Below are positions 53,483-63,879 of a stretch of 64,000 nucleotides of DNA, piece by piece (within the stretch, counting starts at the first letter, position 1; each line of letters starts with the position of its first letter). Made by a program: the position numbers and the translations under genes. The DNA lies in the NCBI GenBank assembly GCA_029776205.1, contig JAKOTQ010000011.1, positions 1 to 64,000 of the forward strand, read 5' to 3'. Below the pieces are notes generated by a model. That model was given only the letters and a program-made list of their open reading frames with translations, was not told the origin of the DNA and made no database searches. Source of the stretch: Bacillota bacterium (GTDB lineage: Bacteria; Bacillota; UBA4882; UBA8346).

Positions 53483-54622
53483 TTAGGGATTAACCGTTCC
53501 AGCATATTCAGTGGTTAATTTCCCATCGGAGCCTTTCACCACTTTGAGCATAACCGCTGATTTGATAGGATTCCGTTTTTCATTGAACCGGATTTGCCCA
53601 GTCACCATCTTCTTATCGGTTTCCATCATCGCCTGTTGAATCTTGACCGGATCTAAGCTGCCAGCTTTGGCAATGGCATCAACCAAAATGTAAGCAGCAT
53701 CATAGCCAAGGGCTGCCAATGCATTTGGAGTGATTTTATGTTTTTCACGGAACTTTTGAACAAAGGCTTGAACATCTGCATCGTCCGAATCCGGCGAATA
53801 ATGGTTGCTGTAATAGCAGCCAATCACTTCATCTCCGGCATTATTGGTAATTTCATCCCAACCGTCGCCACCCATCATCGGGATGGTCATCCCTTGGCCT
53901 CGAACCTGTTTCGCAATAAGCGAAATGGTGTTGTAATAATCAGGGATAAACAACACTTCCGGTTGGCTCGCTTTAATTTTGGTTAATTGAGCATTGAAAT
54001 CTTTATCACCGGTGCTATAAGATTCGATCGCTACAATCTGGCCGCCAAGCTCTTCAAATTTGGACTTAAAGTTGCTCATCAACCCTTTAGAATAGTCATT
54101 AGTAATATCATAAAGAATAGCTGCTTTTCTGGCTTTCAGGGTTTCATAGGCAAACTTAGCATTTACCTGACCTTGGAACGAATCGTTGTAACACGCTCTG
54201 AAAATGAATTCACCGGCATCCGTCACCGTATCATTGGTGGATGACGAGGTGATCAAGACCACCTTTTTCGCCTGAGCCTCTTTGGTAATCGCCAAGGTAC
54301 ATTTGCTGGTCAATGCCCCGATAATCGCCACCACTTTATCTTTGGCCGTCAGTTTCTTAAAAGCGTTGGTTGTTTTTTCCGGGCTGTTTTCATCATCTTC
54401 AACGATAAGTTCAATTTGTTTACCAAGAACTCCGCCGTTGGCATTAATCTCCTCAATGGCCAAGGCAATAGCATCCCGGGTTTGAATCCCGTAGGCGGAA
54501 ACCTGGCCGCTAATAGGTTGAATGGTGCCGATCTTAATTGTTTTACTTTCGTTACATCCGCTAATCAAAGAAAAGACGAGTACTAAAATTATTCCTGCTA
54601 AAAATAACCGATTCTTAAGCAT
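53483..54622 (-). CDS. livK: Branched-chain amino acid-binding lipoprotein LivK
   Basis: 379 aa type 1 periplasmic-binding fold (Leu/Ile/Val-binding type). Lipoprotein signal with lipobox LISGC, then IKIGTIQPISGQVSAYGIQTRDAIALAIEEINANGG, LITSSSTNDTVTD, FRACYNDSFQGQVNA, VLFIPDYYNTISLIAKQVRGQG and ALAALGYDAAYILVDAIAKAG. It captures the amino acid outside and feeds LivHMGF. First gene of the operon. ATG 54622 follows GGGAGGAGG. Confidence 0.96.
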   Translation of the reverse strand: MLKNRLFLAGIILVLVFSLISGCNESKTIKIGTIQPISGQVSAYGIQTRDAIALAIEEINANGGVLGKQIELIVEDDENSPEKTTNAFKKLTAKDKVVAIIGALTSKCTLAITKEAQAKKVVLITSSSTNDTVTDAGEFIFRACYNDSFQGQVNAKFAYETLKARKAAILYDITNDYSKGLMSNFKSKFEELGGQIVAIESYSTGDKDFNAQLTKIKASQPEVLFIPDYYNTISLIAKQVRGQGMTIPMMGGDGWDEITNNAGDEVIGCYYSNHYSPDSDDADVQAFVQKFREKHKITPNALAALGYDAAYILVDAIAKAGSLDPVKIQQAMMETDKKMVTGQIRFNEKRNPIKSAVMLKVVKGSDGKLTTEYAGTVNP

Positions 54623-54842
54623 ACAATCCTCCTCCCTTAATCCATAATCGATCAGTAAAATACTTTTTAATACTCAAAATATTATCAAAATCACCAATCC
54701 ATGTCAACAATGTTGCCATTGTATATTGCATTCATGTAAAAACGTTCATAACCTTCCAAATTTATTCGGATAATTATACATGTTTCGTTACTTTTTAACG
54801 TAAAAAACCAATTTTCTTGTAAGGTTTATGTCAACTTATTAA
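54623..54842. other. Gap upstream of livK
   Basis: AT-rich. It should hold the livK promoter; candidates such as the TTGACA-like TTGACATGGA on the minus strand (near 54700) lack a clearly spaced -10 box. No gene or T-box sequence is seen. Confidence 0.35.
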
Positions 54843-54866
54843 ATATAAAAGCGCCCTTCGGCGCTT
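54841..54866 (-). terminator. Terminator after the GGDEF gene
   Basis: Minus strand AAGCGCC-GAAG-GGCGCTT followed by TTATATTTAA. Confidence 0.8.
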
Positions 54867-54941
54867 CTACATCACGATTTTTCCTTTATTTAAGTATTAC
54901 TTGCTTTCTCCGTGGTGTATAAATATCCGATTTATTCCGTT

Positions 54942-56192
54942 TTATCCTTTAGCTGTTTTTTCGGCACGGCATATCCGGTTACGTCCGCTGTTCTTGGCAT
55001 TATATAGCGCTTCATCCGCTTTTTGTAACAAACCTTCAAATGAATCCGAGCTCTCCGGATAACCGGCCAATCCACCACTTAGCGTCACCACGATCCATCT
55101 GCCGTCATCGGTTTGATACGGATGCTCGAAGACAGCGTAACGCAGTTTTTCGGCAAAATCGAATGCCTCGTCCGCAGATACCTCCGGTAGAACCACCACA
55201 AACTCTTCTCCACCATATCGTGCCAAAATGCCGGTTGGCAACATTTCACTGGCCAACTGTGCTGTTTCCTTGAGAACCATATCTCCGACCAAATGTCCGT
55301 ACCGATCATTGATCGCTTTGAAATGATCCAAATCAAAGATAATCACCGAAACGATTTGAGGTCTTGAAGCAAACAATTCCGAAATATAATTCATCAAATA
55401 CATCCGGTTATAAACACCGGTCAAGGCATCATGGGTAGCCATCCGCCGCATTTTATCGTATAAGTACGCATTTTCCAACGACAAGCTTAATTCCTGTGCG
55501 ATCAATTTAGCAAAATCAATTAAATCTTGGTTAATGATACGGACTAGTTCATTCTCCATTACCATCACACCCAGGCAATTATGACGTCCGCTCAGAGGGA
55601 TGGCAATATTACCGCTGGTCTTTCCTTGGGCCATGGCTTCATCAGCATCGGTAAAAACCATCCGTTCCCGACAAGCCCGGGCCACCAAATGATCGGCATC
55701 TACCGGAATAATCTTGTCATATACAGGAGCAGCTGCAAATCCCGAGTTAGCTTTGAGTTCCAGCACCGACTTTTGTTCATTGACCATATAAATGGTACAC
55801 CACTTACTGCCAAATACTCCAAGTAGAATATCCAACGTTTTTTTCATCAGCTGATTACTGTCGAGTTCACGGGCAATTTCTTCTTGAATCAGCTGCAACG
55901 TATAGGCCTGAGCATATTTCTCCTCCAAAGTAAGGCTGGAAAGCTGCAGCTTTTGATAGTTCATTTCCATGTCACGCCGGCTCTCTTCCATCCGGGTATA
56001 CATGGTAACGAAGGATTGCCGAAGTTCAGCCAAATCGTCATGGTGCGGATCAGGCGGTAACTCCAGAGATGATCCACTTAAAATTTTATTTACCCAATTT
56101 TTCAGCTCCACAATCCGAACCACAAATGAGCGGTTGCGGATAAACAAAACGATGTTCAATACTCCAAGTAAAATTAATATGATATAGACCAT
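54942..56192 (-). CDS. GAF-GGDEF diguanylate cyclase
   Basis: 416 aa. N-terminal helix (MVYIILILLGVLNIVLFI), a coiled linker, GAF domain at about residues 100-240 (LDILLGVFGSKWCTIYMVNE, NIAIPLSGRHNCLGVMVMEN), then a GGDEF domain (ATHDALTGVYNRMYLMNYIS, VIIFDLDHFKAINDRYGHLVGD, ARYGGEEFVVVLPE). All catalytic features for making c-di-GMP are present (DxDxFK.xND.YGH, GGEEF); an RxxD inhibitory site is not seen before GGEEF. ATG 56192 follows GGGAGG. The GAF ligand is unknown. Confidence 0.94.
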   Translation of the reverse strand: MVYIILILLGVLNIVLFIRNRSFVVRIVELKNWVNKILSGSSLELPPDPHHDDLAELRQSFVTMYTRMEESRRDMEMNYQKLQLSSLTLEEKYAQAYTLQLIQEEIARELDSNQLMKKTLDILLGVFGSKWCTIYMVNEQKSVLELKANSGFAAAPVYDKIIPVDADHLVARACRERMVFTDADEAMAQGKTSGNIAIPLSGRHNCLGVMVMENELVRIINQDLIDFAKLIAQELSLSLENAYLYDKMRRMATHDALTGVYNRMYLMNYISELFASRPQIVSVIIFDLDHFKAINDRYGHLVGDMVLKETAQLASEMLPTGILARYGGEEFVVVLPEVSADEAFDFAEKLRYAVFEHPYQTDDGRWIVVTLSGGLAGYPESSDSFEGLLQKADEALYNAKNSGRNRICRAEKTAKG

Positions 56193-56279
56193 CCGGTCGT
56201 CCTCCCGCCAAAAACATTTATCGATTTATAAAATGAATTTGGTTAGATTGGAACATCTGACATCAATGCTGCCACCCTA

Positions 56280-56771
56280 TCAAATATAAATCACAATATA
56301 ATCAAAATAGACACTGTGTATATCTATTATATCGGATTTTAAAACATTGTATATTAGATTTTTTTCGATAGATAGTACCAAAGACTGCCGGGAACGATAA
56401 TCATTCCAAAACCGCTGATCGGCAGGGGGTTTGGCAAGACCATCGATGTCATCAGGCGCCCACCATGATACTGCCTGACACTCGATGGGTTTGGGTTCCC
56501 CTTCGATAATCCGGCACGCAAAATAAAGCAGTATCAAATGCATATTCCCTTTAACTTCTGAAATCACATCGAGCAAAGGCCCAACTTCAGCCCTAATCCC
56601 CAGCTCTTCCTGTAACTCTCGGCATAGACTCTGCCGCGGCTCCTCTCCCCATTCAATTTTTCCGCCGGGAAATTCCCACTTTCCGCCTTCTGAATCCTGC
56701 GGCCGCCGTTGGGCCATGAATAATCGACCCTCTTTTTCGATTACAGCAGCTGTAACGACAATTTGCTTCAT
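56280..56771 (-). CDS. mutT: MutT-type Nudix hydrolase
   Basis: 163 aa. Nudix box GGKIEWGEEPRQSLCRELQEELGI (first 20: GGKIEWGEEPRQSLCRELQE) in a MutT-like context: TAAVIEKEGRLFMAQRRPQDSEGGKWEFPGG and SWWAPDDIDGLAKPPAD. Probably cleans oxidised dGTP or acts as a (deoxy)nucleoside triphosphate pyrophosphohydrolase. The C-terminus runs about 30 residues past the usual end (NLIYNVLKSDIIDIHSVYFD). ATG 56771 follows AAGGTGATGAT. Symbol used loosely. Confidence 0.88.
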   Translation of the reverse strand: MKQIVVTAAVIEKEGRLFMAQRRPQDSEGGKWEFPGGKIEWGEEPRQSLCRELQEELGIRAEVGPLLDVISEVKGNMHLILLYFACRIIEGEPKPIECQAVSWWAPDDIDGLAKPPADQRFWNDYRSRQSLVLSIEKNLIYNVLKSDIIDIHSVYFDYIVIYI

Positions 56772-56825
56772 ATCATCACCTTGTTTGTCTTCATTCATTT
56801 ATATATCCTAACACATACATATCTA

Positions 56826-56862
56826 ACCAAAAACAGCGAAGAAGAATTTCTCCGCTGTTTTG
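56826..56862 (-). terminator. Terminator after tyrS
   Basis: Minus strand AAAACAGCG, loop GAGAAATTCTTCTT, CGCTGTTTT followed by TGGTT; ten bases past the stop. Confidence 0.75.
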
Positions 56863-56871
56863 AATGACATT

Positions 56872-58095
56872 TTATTGCAAGATGATCCGTTGGAATTGCT
56901 TCTTCCCTTTTTTAATCAACGCCTCATCCCCCGGAAAATCATCCATGGTCACCGTTTGATTGGTATCCGTCACTTTTTGATCATTTAACGTAATGCCGCC
57001 TTGCGCTATTAACCGCCGGGCTTCGCTTTTAGAAGGAGCTAACTTGGCAACAACCAGCAGATCGGCAATAGGTAACCCTGATACCACGGCATTCCGATCG
57101 AGAGGAATCGCCGGTACCGCACTTTCATCTCCGGCGTTTCCAAACAAAGCTTCAGCGGCTTTTTGAGCCTCTTTTGCCGCTTCCTCGCCATGAGTCAACC
57201 GGGTCACTTCATAAGCCAACACTTTTTTGGCTTCATTAATCTCCCGATCTTTTAATGAACCTAAGCGACGAACCTCATCCATAGGCAAGAAAGTATATAG
57301 AGCCAAAAAGCGTTCCACATCCCGGTCATCCGTATTCCGCCAATATTGATAAAAATCATACGGGCTGGTTTTTTGAGCATCAAGCCAAACCGCACCGGCC
57401 TCCGTTTTCCCCATCTTCTTTCCGGAACTGGTAGTCAAGAGGGGGAACGTAATACCGTAAGCCTCACCTCTCTCCAACCGACGGATCAAGTCAGCACCCG
57501 AAAGAATATTAGACCACTGATCATCTCCGCCCATTTGCAACTTACACCCATATTTCCGGTAAAGCATCAGAAAATCATAGGATTGCAATAACATGTAGTT
57601 AAACTCAATAAATGTCAATCCTCTTTCCATCCGGGACTTATAGCACTCAGCTGTCAGCATCCGGTTAACCGAAAATTGGGACCCGACTTCCCGAAGAAAA
57701 GCAATGTAATTTAGATCACGCAGCCATTCCGCATTGTTGATCATTAACGCCTTACCATCGCTAAAATCGATGAAGCGGGAGAGTTGTTCTTTGAAACAGG
57801 ACGCATTATGATCAATCTGTTCTTCAGTTAACATTTTCCGCATATCTGTGCGTCCACTGGGATCTCCAATCATCGCCGTACCGCCCCCCAAAATGGCAAT
57901 AGGCCGGTGTCCAGCTTCCTGCATATGATGCATAGCCATAATCGGGAGCATATGGCCAATATGTAAACTGTCAGCCGTTGGATCAAACCCTACATAAAAG
58001 GTGACTTTTTCCCTTTCTAACAGTTCGTACAGAGGTTCTTGGTGAGTCGTCTGTTGAATAAATCCCCGTTCCCTCAAGACATCGATAACCGACAT
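56872..58095 (-). CDS. tyrS: Tyrosine--tRNA ligase
   Basis: 407 aa class I synthetase of the TyrZ-like length. Seen: [23 protein letters not shown] (HIGH), [48 protein letters not shown], the KMSKS equivalent [17 protein letters not shown] and a C-terminal S4 domain ([21 protein letters not shown]). ATG 58095 follows AGGAGGAGG. Regulated by the T-box leader immediately upstream. Confidence 0.98.
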   Translation of the reverse strand: MSVIDVLRERGFIQQTTHQEPLYELLEREKVTFYVGFDPTADSLHIGHMLPIMAMHHMQEAGHRPIAILGGGTAMIGDPSGRTDMRKMLTEEQIDHNASCFKEQLSRFIDFSDGKALMINNAEWLRDLNYIAFLREVGSQFSVNRMLTAECYKSRMERGLTFIEFNYMLLQSYDFLMLYRKYGCKLQMGGDDQWSNILSGADLIRRLERGEAYGITFPLLTTSSGKKMGKTEAGAVWLDAQKTSPYDFYQYWRNTDDRDVERFLALYTFLPMDEVRRLGSLKDREINEAKKVLAYEVTRLTHGEEAAKEAQKAAEALFGNAGDESAVPAIPLDRNAVVSGLPIADLLVVAKLAPSKSEARRLIAQGGITLNDQKVTDTNQTVTMDDFPGDEALIKKGKKQFQRIILQ

Positions 58096-58129
58096 CGTAT
58101 CCTCCTCCTTATCTTAATCTAAAACTTAA

Positions 58130-58416
58130 AATAATAAAAAAAGACTTTTATCCCGTATAAGGACGAAAGTCTCGTGGTACCACCTTACTTTAAGTGCCGT
58201 AAAACGCCACAGCACTCCTCTTCACGCGTTAACGGGCGTACCCGAACCAGCGTACTAAAGATTCCGCCGCCAGCTCCGGAGAGTAATTCGCTATTACCGG
58301 ATTCGACAGGTTTACACCGCCACCTGCTCTCTTATGTCACCCCGGCAAAACTACTCTGAAAACCGCTGGAAAACCAACTGTCTTCAATCTCCTTCATTGC
58401 CTTTTATTTTTTTTAT
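58130..58416 (-). promoter_or_regulatory. T-box riboswitch of tyrS, probable Tyr (UAC) specifier
   Basis: Minus strand AAGGTGGTACCACGAGAC (T-box bulge, about 58169-58186) overlaps the terminator AGACTTTCGTCC..AAAAGTCTTTTTTT (58135-58172). Stem I has CCAGC/GCTGG at the base and GCCGG/CCGGT above, with GAAT-UAC-U on the 3' side of the loop between them. UAC is a Tyr codon, as expected; the base after it is U rather than the usual purine. Confidence 0.9.
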
Positions 58417-58422
58417 TTACAA

Positions 58423-58451
58423 ATTATATCATGTCCAAAACTCTTCAGCAA
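58423..58451 (-). promoter_or_regulatory. Promoter of T-box-tyrS
   Basis: Minus strand TTGCTG (58446-58451), 17-base spacer, TATAAT (58423-58428). Confidence 0.75.
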
Positions 58452-58551
58452 TATGAACTTATATTATTATTGGCATCCGAAAAATGATGTTATATAATTG
58501 TAATATCTCTAGCCCATTGGTATATGAGACAAATTATTGGAGGTGTCATAA

Positions 58552-59292
58552 TTGAAGAAGTATTTAATGTTTCTCATATCCTTAGCCCTGCTTATCACCG
58601 TTGGAGTGGGCTGTAACAAGTCCCAATCCGTATTAAAAGTCGGTACCGATGCAGCCTATGCTCCTTTCGAGTACATCGATAAAGATGGAAATTTTGCCGG
58701 TTTTGACGTTGAACTGATGCAAATGATCGCCGATGAACTCGGAATGAAACTGGAAATGCAAAATGTCGGATGGGACGGGCTCATCCCCGGCCTGATGAAC
58801 GGCAACTATGACTGTTTAATTTCCGCCATGACGATTACCGAAGAACGGTTAAAACAAATTGACTTTTCTCAACCCTATTTTTCTACCCACCAAGCCATCG
58901 TCATTAAAGAAGACAATACCACCATCAACAGTGCAGCGGATCTCATCGGTAAAACCATCGCCGTACTTAACGGAACCACCGGTGATCTTTATGCCAGTAC
59001 GATTAAAGATGTAAAAATGAAACGTTTTGACAACAATCCTTTGGCTGTCCAAGACTTGATCAATAACAACTCCGATGCAGTGGTTATGGATGATCTGGTC
59101 GCTTATGACACCATTAAAAATATTTCCGGGTTAAAAGTTATTGAGATTGACGGAGCTGAATCCGAAAACTACGGAATTGGCATTAAAAAAGGCAATGATA
59201 AACTGTTAGAGAAGATCAATAACGCCATCGATACCCTCAAAAATAACGGAAAATATGATGAATTAGTTGCCAAATACAAATCCGTTAATTAA
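58552..59292 (+). CDS. Polar/basic amino acid ABC transporter binding lipoprotein
   Basis: 246 aa family 3 solute-binding protein. Lipoprotein signal with lipobox VGVGC, then LKVGTDAAYAPFEYIDKDG, GFDVELMQMIADELGMKLEM, GLIPGLMNGNYDCLISAMTITEERLKQIDFSQPYF (family signature) and YGIGIKKGNDKLLEKIN. Length and first-strand pattern fit Arg/Lys/Gln/His binders; the ligand is not clear. TTG 58552 follows GGAGGTG. First gene of a three-gene plus-strand transporter operon, diverging from T-box-tyrS. Confidence 0.95.
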   Translation: MKKYLMFLISLALLITVGVGCNKSQSVLKVGTDAAYAPFEYIDKDGNFAGFDVELMQMIADELGMKLEMQNVGWDGLIPGLMNGNYDCLISAMTITEERLKQIDFSQPYFSTHQAIVIKEDNTTINSAADLIGKTIAVLNGTTGDLYASTIKDVKMKRFDNNPLAVQDLINNNSDAVVMDDLVAYDTIKNISGLKVIEIDGAESENYGIGIKKGNDKLLEKINNAIDTLKNNGKYDELVAKYKSVN

Positions 59293-59425
59293 TTCGTTCT
59301 CTATTTTTACTGATGTTTTATGATGTTTCCATTCCCCCTCTTGATGATCAAGAGGGGGAATCCTTGATTATCAAGTTTTTTACTACAACGTTTAGCATCA
59401 ATTTTTATTGCAAAGAGGTAACACC

Positions 59426-60409
59426 GTGAAACTTAAAGTTACGCTTATTCTTATAACATCCTTGCTTTTATGTTTAGCCGTTTCCGGGATAGTCCTAGGC
59501 GAACCGGATGTCGAGAAAACGACATTAACCATTACTTCCGATCCATCCGGTGCTGATATTATCATCAACGGCAAGGAAATCGGCAAACAAACACCTCATA
59601 CATTGGAAAATCTCCAACCCGGTCAACAACTAGAGCTGGTTTTGAAAAAGCCGCCTCTGTTTAAAAAATCGGTTCCGAAAAAAGTTACGATTAAGCCCGG
59701 CAAAAATGATGTATTTGTCGCCATCCCCGAGACTTGGTATTATTACATGTGGCTATACCTGCCCACTCTGTTAAAAGCAGCAGGGATGACTCTATTTTTA
59801 ACCATTATTGCCGTATTCAACGGAATTATTATCGGAACTCTTACCGGTATTGCCCGGGTGGTTCACAATAAAATACTCAATACCATAGCCGGTATCTATG
59901 TGGATTTTACCCGCGGGACTCCGCTCTTGGTCCAAATCTTTATGATTCATTTCGGTACCCCACCGATCATCGGCCACTTGATGGGAACTGGCAACCCAAT
60001 CCCCATCAACCCCTTCGTCTCTGCCCTGTTGGCACTGAGCATTAACAGCGGCGCTTATGTGGCTGAAATTATTCGGGCTGGGATCCAATCGATAGATATT
60101 GGCCAAATGGAAGCTGCCCGTTCTCTTGGCATGACTTACCGTCAGGCGATGCGGTTCGTTATTCTACCGCAAGCATTAAAACGGGTTATTCCTCCTTTGG
60201 GCAATGAATTCATCGCCATGCTCAAAGATTCATCACTGGTCTCCGTTATCGGTATGGAAGAATTGGTCCGAAGAGCCCAAGTCATTGTCACCCGTACCTA
60301 CCGGCCTACCGAAACCTGGATCGAAGTCGGCCTCATCTTTTTGATCATGACCATTCCCTTTACCCGACTCGTCGCGTATCTTGAAAGGAGACTGAAGACC
60401 AGTGATTAA
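59426..60409 (+). CDS. Polar amino acid ABC transporter permease with N-terminal PEGA domain
   Basis: 327 aa. Residues 1-30 look like a signal peptide or first helix ([21 protein letters not shown]). Residues 36-105 form a PEGA domain: [40 protein letters not shown]. From about residue 110 a HisM/GlnP-type permease follows, with [71 protein letters not shown] (EAA loop) and [24 protein letters not shown] is normally in surface proteins, and I know no standard permease with it. GTG 59426 follows AGAGGTAAC; the track ATG 59408 overlaps that site. Overlaps the ATPase gene by eight bases. Confidence 0.92.
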   Translation: MKLKVTLILITSLLLCLAVSGIVLGEPDVEKTTLTITSDPSGADIIINGKEIGKQTPHTLENLQPGQQLELVLKKPPLFKKSVPKKVTIKPGKNDVFVAIPETWYYYMWLYLPTLLKAAGMTLFLTIIAVFNGIIIGTLTGIARVVHNKILNTIAGIYVDFTRGTPLLVQIFMIHFGTPPIIGHLMGTGNPIPINPFVSALLALSINSGAYVAEIIRAGIQSIDIGQMEAARSLGMTYRQAMRFVILPQALKRVIPPLGNEFIAMLKDSSLVSVIGMEELVRRAQVIVTRTYRPTETWIEVGLIFLIMTIPFTRLVAYLERRLKTSD

Positions 60410-61127
60410 AGTTGTTAATTTGCATAAACGTTTCCGGCATCTCCATGTATTAAAAGGAATCAGTACTGAAATTGCCCAGGGTGAAGTGGTCTGTATTATC
60501 GGTCCCAGCGGTTCCGGAAAAAGCACTTTCTTGCGTTGCATCAATCTACTGGAGAAACCCTCGGAAGGACACATCTATATTGAGAATATCGATGTCACCG
60601 ATCATAGCCGGATCAATGTCAACGAAGTTCGCGCCGAAGTCGGCATGGTTTTTCAACGGTTCAATCTCTTTCCCCACTTGACCGCTTTGGAAAACATCAC
60701 CATTGCGCCAATTAAAGTTCGGGGCCTTTCTGCAGAAGAAGCCCATGACCGGGCTTTCAAGTTACTGGATCGGGTGGGACTGCGCCATAAGGCGGATGCC
60801 TATCCCGAACAACTCTCCGGAGGCCAACAACAACGGATTGCCATCGCCAGAGCCTTAGCGATGAAACCGAAAGCCCTCCTTTTCGACGAACCGACCTCTG
60901 CGTTAGATCCGGAGATGATCCAGGAAGTTCTGGATGTTATGAAAGACTTAGCCCTCGAAGGCATGACCATGATCGTCGTTACCCACGAAATGGGGTTTGC
61001 ACGGGAAGTTGCCAAACGGGTATTGTTTATGGATGAAGGCCATATTTTAGAAGAAGGCTCTCCCCAAGCCATATTTAACAACCCTCAAAACGAACGGACG
61101 AAACAGTTTTTAAGTAAGATACTATAA
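60402..61127 (+). CDS. Polar amino acid ABC transporter ATP-binding protein (GlnQ-type)
   Basis: 241 aa. Walker [22 protein letters not shown]-loop [18 protein letters not shown], signature [19 protein letters not shown], Walker [15 protein letters not shown] and [13 protein letters not shown], the standard amino-acid-uptake ATPase. GTG 60402 follows AAGGAG and overlaps the permease stop. Completes the binding protein-permease-ATPase operon; a single permease gene implies a homodimeric channel. Confidence 0.96.
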   Translation: MIKVVNLHKRFRHLHVLKGISTEIAQGEVVCIIGPSGSGKSTFLRCINLLEKPSEGHIYIENIDVTDHSRINVNEVRAEVGMVFQRFNLFPHLTALENITIAPIKVRGLSAEEAHDRAFKLLDRVGLRHKADAYPEQLSGGQQQRIAIARALAMKPKALLFDEPTSALDPEMIQEVLDVMKDLALEGMTMIVVTHEMGFAREVAKRVLFMDEGHILEEGSPQAIFNNPQNERTKQFLSKIL

Positions 61128-61144
61128 ATTTCTAAGGCACACAG

Positions 61145-61381
61145 TTCACCGTACACAAAATGCCCCACGGATGTTTACCAAACTATCCATGGGGCATTTT
61201 TCTGTCCGCTCTTTGAAATGGGGCTCTTTTACCTTACCCTCCCCAGACTTAGGATATTGTCCACTGTTAAATGTTATTAAATTCCCGAATACTGTTTCCT
61301 ATGTTTGTAAAATAACTGTGCGTCATGTACTGTGTACCGCGGACCAACCCCGATTCCATTCACACAACTTTCACCGTACAC
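61145..61381. repeat. 12-base direct repeat in the glnQ-pgi gap
   Basis: TTCACCGTACAC occurs at 61145-61156 and at 61370-61381, with a related TGTACTGTGTACCGCGG near 61326. The 272-base gap otherwise has the transporter terminator and no gene; the track ORF 61171-61509 has no ribosome site. Confidence 0.55.
61157..61203 (+). terminator. Terminator of the amino acid transporter operon
   Basis: AAAATGCCCCACGGAT, loop, ATCCATGGGGCATTTT followed by TCTG. Ten-pair lower stem, 30 bases past the ATPase stop. Confidence 0.88.
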
Positions 61382-61399
61382 TGTCAACTGACAATTGGT

Positions 61400-62749
61400 T
61401 TAAAGCCTCTGTTCTAATCTTGCTTTCTCCGCTTCATACCCCGGTTTTCCCAACAGGGCAAACATATTTTTCTTATATGCTTCAACGCCCGGCTGGTCAA
61501 AGGGATTGACCGCATTGAGATACCCGCTTAAACCACAGGCAAGTTCAAAGAAGTATACCATTTTACCAAAATAGTATGGCGTAATCTCCGGAATCCGAAT
61601 CACTAAATTCGGCACCTGTCCGTCATGATGGGCTAGTAATGTCCCTTCGAACGCTTTCTCGTTGACAAACTCCATCGTCCGGCCGGATAAGAAGTTTAAC
61701 CCGTCTACATTGTCCGGATCGTTGGGAATAACAACGGAACGCCGGCTTTGTTCCACCCAGAGAACGCTTTCAAAGATGTCGCGCCGTCCTTCCTGTATGT
61801 ATTGACCCATCGAATGCAAATCCGTTGAAAAATCAACAGACGCCGGGAAAATCCCTTTATGATCCTTACCTTCGCTTTCGCCAAATAACTGTTTCCACCA
61901 CTCGGCAAAGTAATGCAAACCCAGTTCATAATTGACCAAAATTTCAACCAGCTTCCCTTTCCGGTACAAAATATTTCGGACAACTGCATATTGATATGCG
62001 GAATTGCTATCCATCCGGGACACCCGATATTCCTGACAGGCCTCGGCTGCCCCCGTCATCATCGCCTCAATATCGACCCCGCCGGCTGCAATGGGCAATA
62101 GCCCCACTGCTGTCAATACCGAATAACGCCCTCCCACATCATCCGGGATCACAAATTGAGGATACCCTTCGGCGATAGCAATTTGCTTCAATGCCCCTTT
62201 CGCCCGATCCGTGGTTACATAGATCCGTTTCTTAGCCCCTTCAGGCCCGTATTTCTTAATCAACAACTGTTTGAGCAAACGGAAAGCAATGGCTGGCTCC
62301 GTGGTGGTCCCCGACTTGGAAATGACATTAACGGCAAAATCTTTCTCTTCCAACAGCTCTAAAAGCTCTGCCGTATACGTCGGGCTAATGGTTTGGCCTA
62401 AGTAGTAAATTTCAGGCCCTTTCCGTTTCTCCGAAGACAATTGATTATAAAATGAATGATTTAAAAGCTCTAACGCAGCCCGGGCTCCCAAGTAGGAACC
62501 ACCGATACCAATAACGACCAACGCCTGATACTTTTCTCTAATCTCTTTAGCCGCGGCTTGAATTCGGCTGAATTCTTCCCGATCATAGTTTAACGGAAGA
62601 TCGACCCACCCCAAAAAATCGTTACCGGCGCCGCTTTTTTCTAATAACATCCGGTGAGCACTGATGACCTGGGGCTCAATCAGCTGCATCTCATTTTCCC
62701 CGACGAACGGTGCCGTTTTGGCCAGATCTAATGTGATTGTACGTGCCAA
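61400..62749 (-). CDS. pgi: Glucose-6-phosphate isomerase
   Basis: 449 aa, the Bacillus-type length. Interconverts glucose 6-phosphate and fructose 6-phosphate. Seen: [94 protein letters not shown] and the C-terminal [20 protein letters not shown] with the catalytic Lys. TTG 62749 follows AAAGGAGGG and starts LARTITLDL; the track's 62833 start runs back into the next gene. 80 bases downstream of the oxidoreductase gene. Confidence 0.97.
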   Translation of the reverse strand: MARTITLDLAKTAPFVGENEMQLIEPQVISAHRMLLEKSGAGNDFLGWVDLPLNYDREEFSRIQAAAKEIREKYQALVVIGIGGSYLGARAALELLNHSFYNQLSSEKRKGPEIYYLGQTISPTYTAELLELLEEKDFAVNVISKSGTTTEPAIAFRLLKQLLIKKYGPEGAKKRIYVTTDRAKGALKQIAIAEGYPQFVIPDDVGGRYSVLTAVGLLPIAAGGVDIEAMMTGAAEACQEYRVSRMDSNSAYQYAVVRNILYRKGKLVEILVNYELGLHYFAEWWKQLFGESEGKDHKGIFPASVDFSTDLHSMGQYIQEGRRDIFESVLWVEQSRRSVVIPNDPDNVDGLNFLSGRTMEFVNEKAFEGTLLAHHDGQVPNLVIRIPEITPYYFGKMVYFFELACGLSGYLNAVNPFDQPGVEAYKKNMFALLGKPGYEAEKARLEQRL

Positions 62750-62829
62750 TGTGCACCCTCCTTTACGTAAACATTTTCCATTTATTATTCGGCACCGGTC
62801 GGCGATTTCCTTGTTATCTTCCATTAATT

Positions 62830-63879
62830 TCAAACCAACGCAAATCGGGGAACCCGATCCACCATGACTACATCCTGATTCGTGATGGACTGCAAAATAG
62901 CAAAGACCGTCTTCACATCTCCAATTTCTACATCCGGTGTGACTTTCAGTTCTTCCTGCCGATGATAGGCCCGGTAAAAATTGAGCAACTCATTGTAATA
63001 ACCGCGCATCGGGCGGAAAGATATCATTTCGTGCCGGCCATCGTTATAAAACACATTTACGACGCCGCATTCCGTATTCTCCAAATAAATCATGCCTTGG
63101 GTCCCGAAGATTCGTAGGCCAATCAAGGGATGCTGCGGTTCCTGGCCGGCAGGGTAGTAAGAAAATGTTCCAACCACTCCGTTAATAAAATTTATATTGA
63201 CTGTAACCACTGCATACGGACTAAACTCATCCTTCTGGGGCACACCAAAGGCTTGTAAATACTTAATTCCCCCAAATATATGCCTTAAACCCGCTAGATC
63301 ATGAATGGCCGCATCCAATATATCTCCACCGGGATACTTGGGATGTTGTCGCCATTCAGTGGCTGAAAAGGTATCTTTACGCATATCACAAGGAAAGCAG
63401 CTGGTGCTGTGATTGATGAAAAACACCGGATCGCCAATCTTCTTTTGGAGAACTAACTCCCGTAATATGTTATACTCTTCGCTGTATCGAAAATTCTCAG
63501 CAATCATCATTTGGATCCCATATTGTTTGGGTAGATCCAAGGTAGCTTGAGCCTGCTCCAAGGTGGCTCCCATCGGTTTTTCCAGAATAATGGCTTTTCG
63601 TGAACGGGCCACTGCTTCGGCTACCGGATGATTTAAGGAAATCGGCACCATAATATCGATCACATCCAAATCATCCCGTTCCACCATCGCTTGAAAATCA
63701 GTAAAAACATCCCGTTCTGGATCCAATCCTAACCGATTGGCCCAGCGGACTGCCTTTGCCCGATCAATATCGCACAAAGCAGCAATCCTGTATTCAGCGG
63801 ATAGCTCTGCAAATGCCGGATAGTGAAGACGCTCCCAAGCTAAACCGGTTCCTATGACGCCCACATTCAATTGACTCAT
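62830..63879 (-). CDS. Gfo/Idh/MocA family oxidoreductase
   Basis: 349 aa NAD(P)-dependent sugar dehydrogenase family. Rossmann start [20 protein letters not shown], then [59 protein letters not shown] (EKP motif), [30 protein letters not shown] and [21 protein letters not shown] (catalytic His). The dinucleotide loop has GTGLA where G.G..G is usual, a common variant. ATG 63879 lies six bases after GGAGGG; ATG 63885 touches it. Probably co-transcribed with pgi. Substrate unknown. Confidence 0.92.
   Translation of the reverse strand: MSQLNVGVIGTGLAWERLHYPAFAELSAEYRIAALCDIDRAKAVRWANRLGLDPERDVFTDFQAMVERDDLDVIDIMVPISLNHPVAEAVARSRKAIILEKPMGATLEQAQATLDLPKQYGIQMMIAENFRYSEEYNILRELVLQKKIGDPVFFINHSTSCFPCDMRKDTFSATEWRQHPKYPGGDILDAAIHDLAGLRHIFGGIKYLQAFGVPQKDEFSPYAVVTVNINFINGVVGTFSYYPAGQEPQHPLIGLRIFGTQGMIYLENTECGVVNVFYNDGRHEMISFRPMRGYYNELLNFYRAYHRQEELKVTPDVEIGDVKTVFAILQSITNQDVVMVDRVPRFALV

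Noticed and set aside
58174-58359. 61-aa plus ORF upstream of tyrS
   Set aside because: Antisense of the tyrS T-box leader.
61171-61509. 112-aa plus ORF after the transporter
   Set aside because: Begins inside a terminator and runs into the antisense of pgi.
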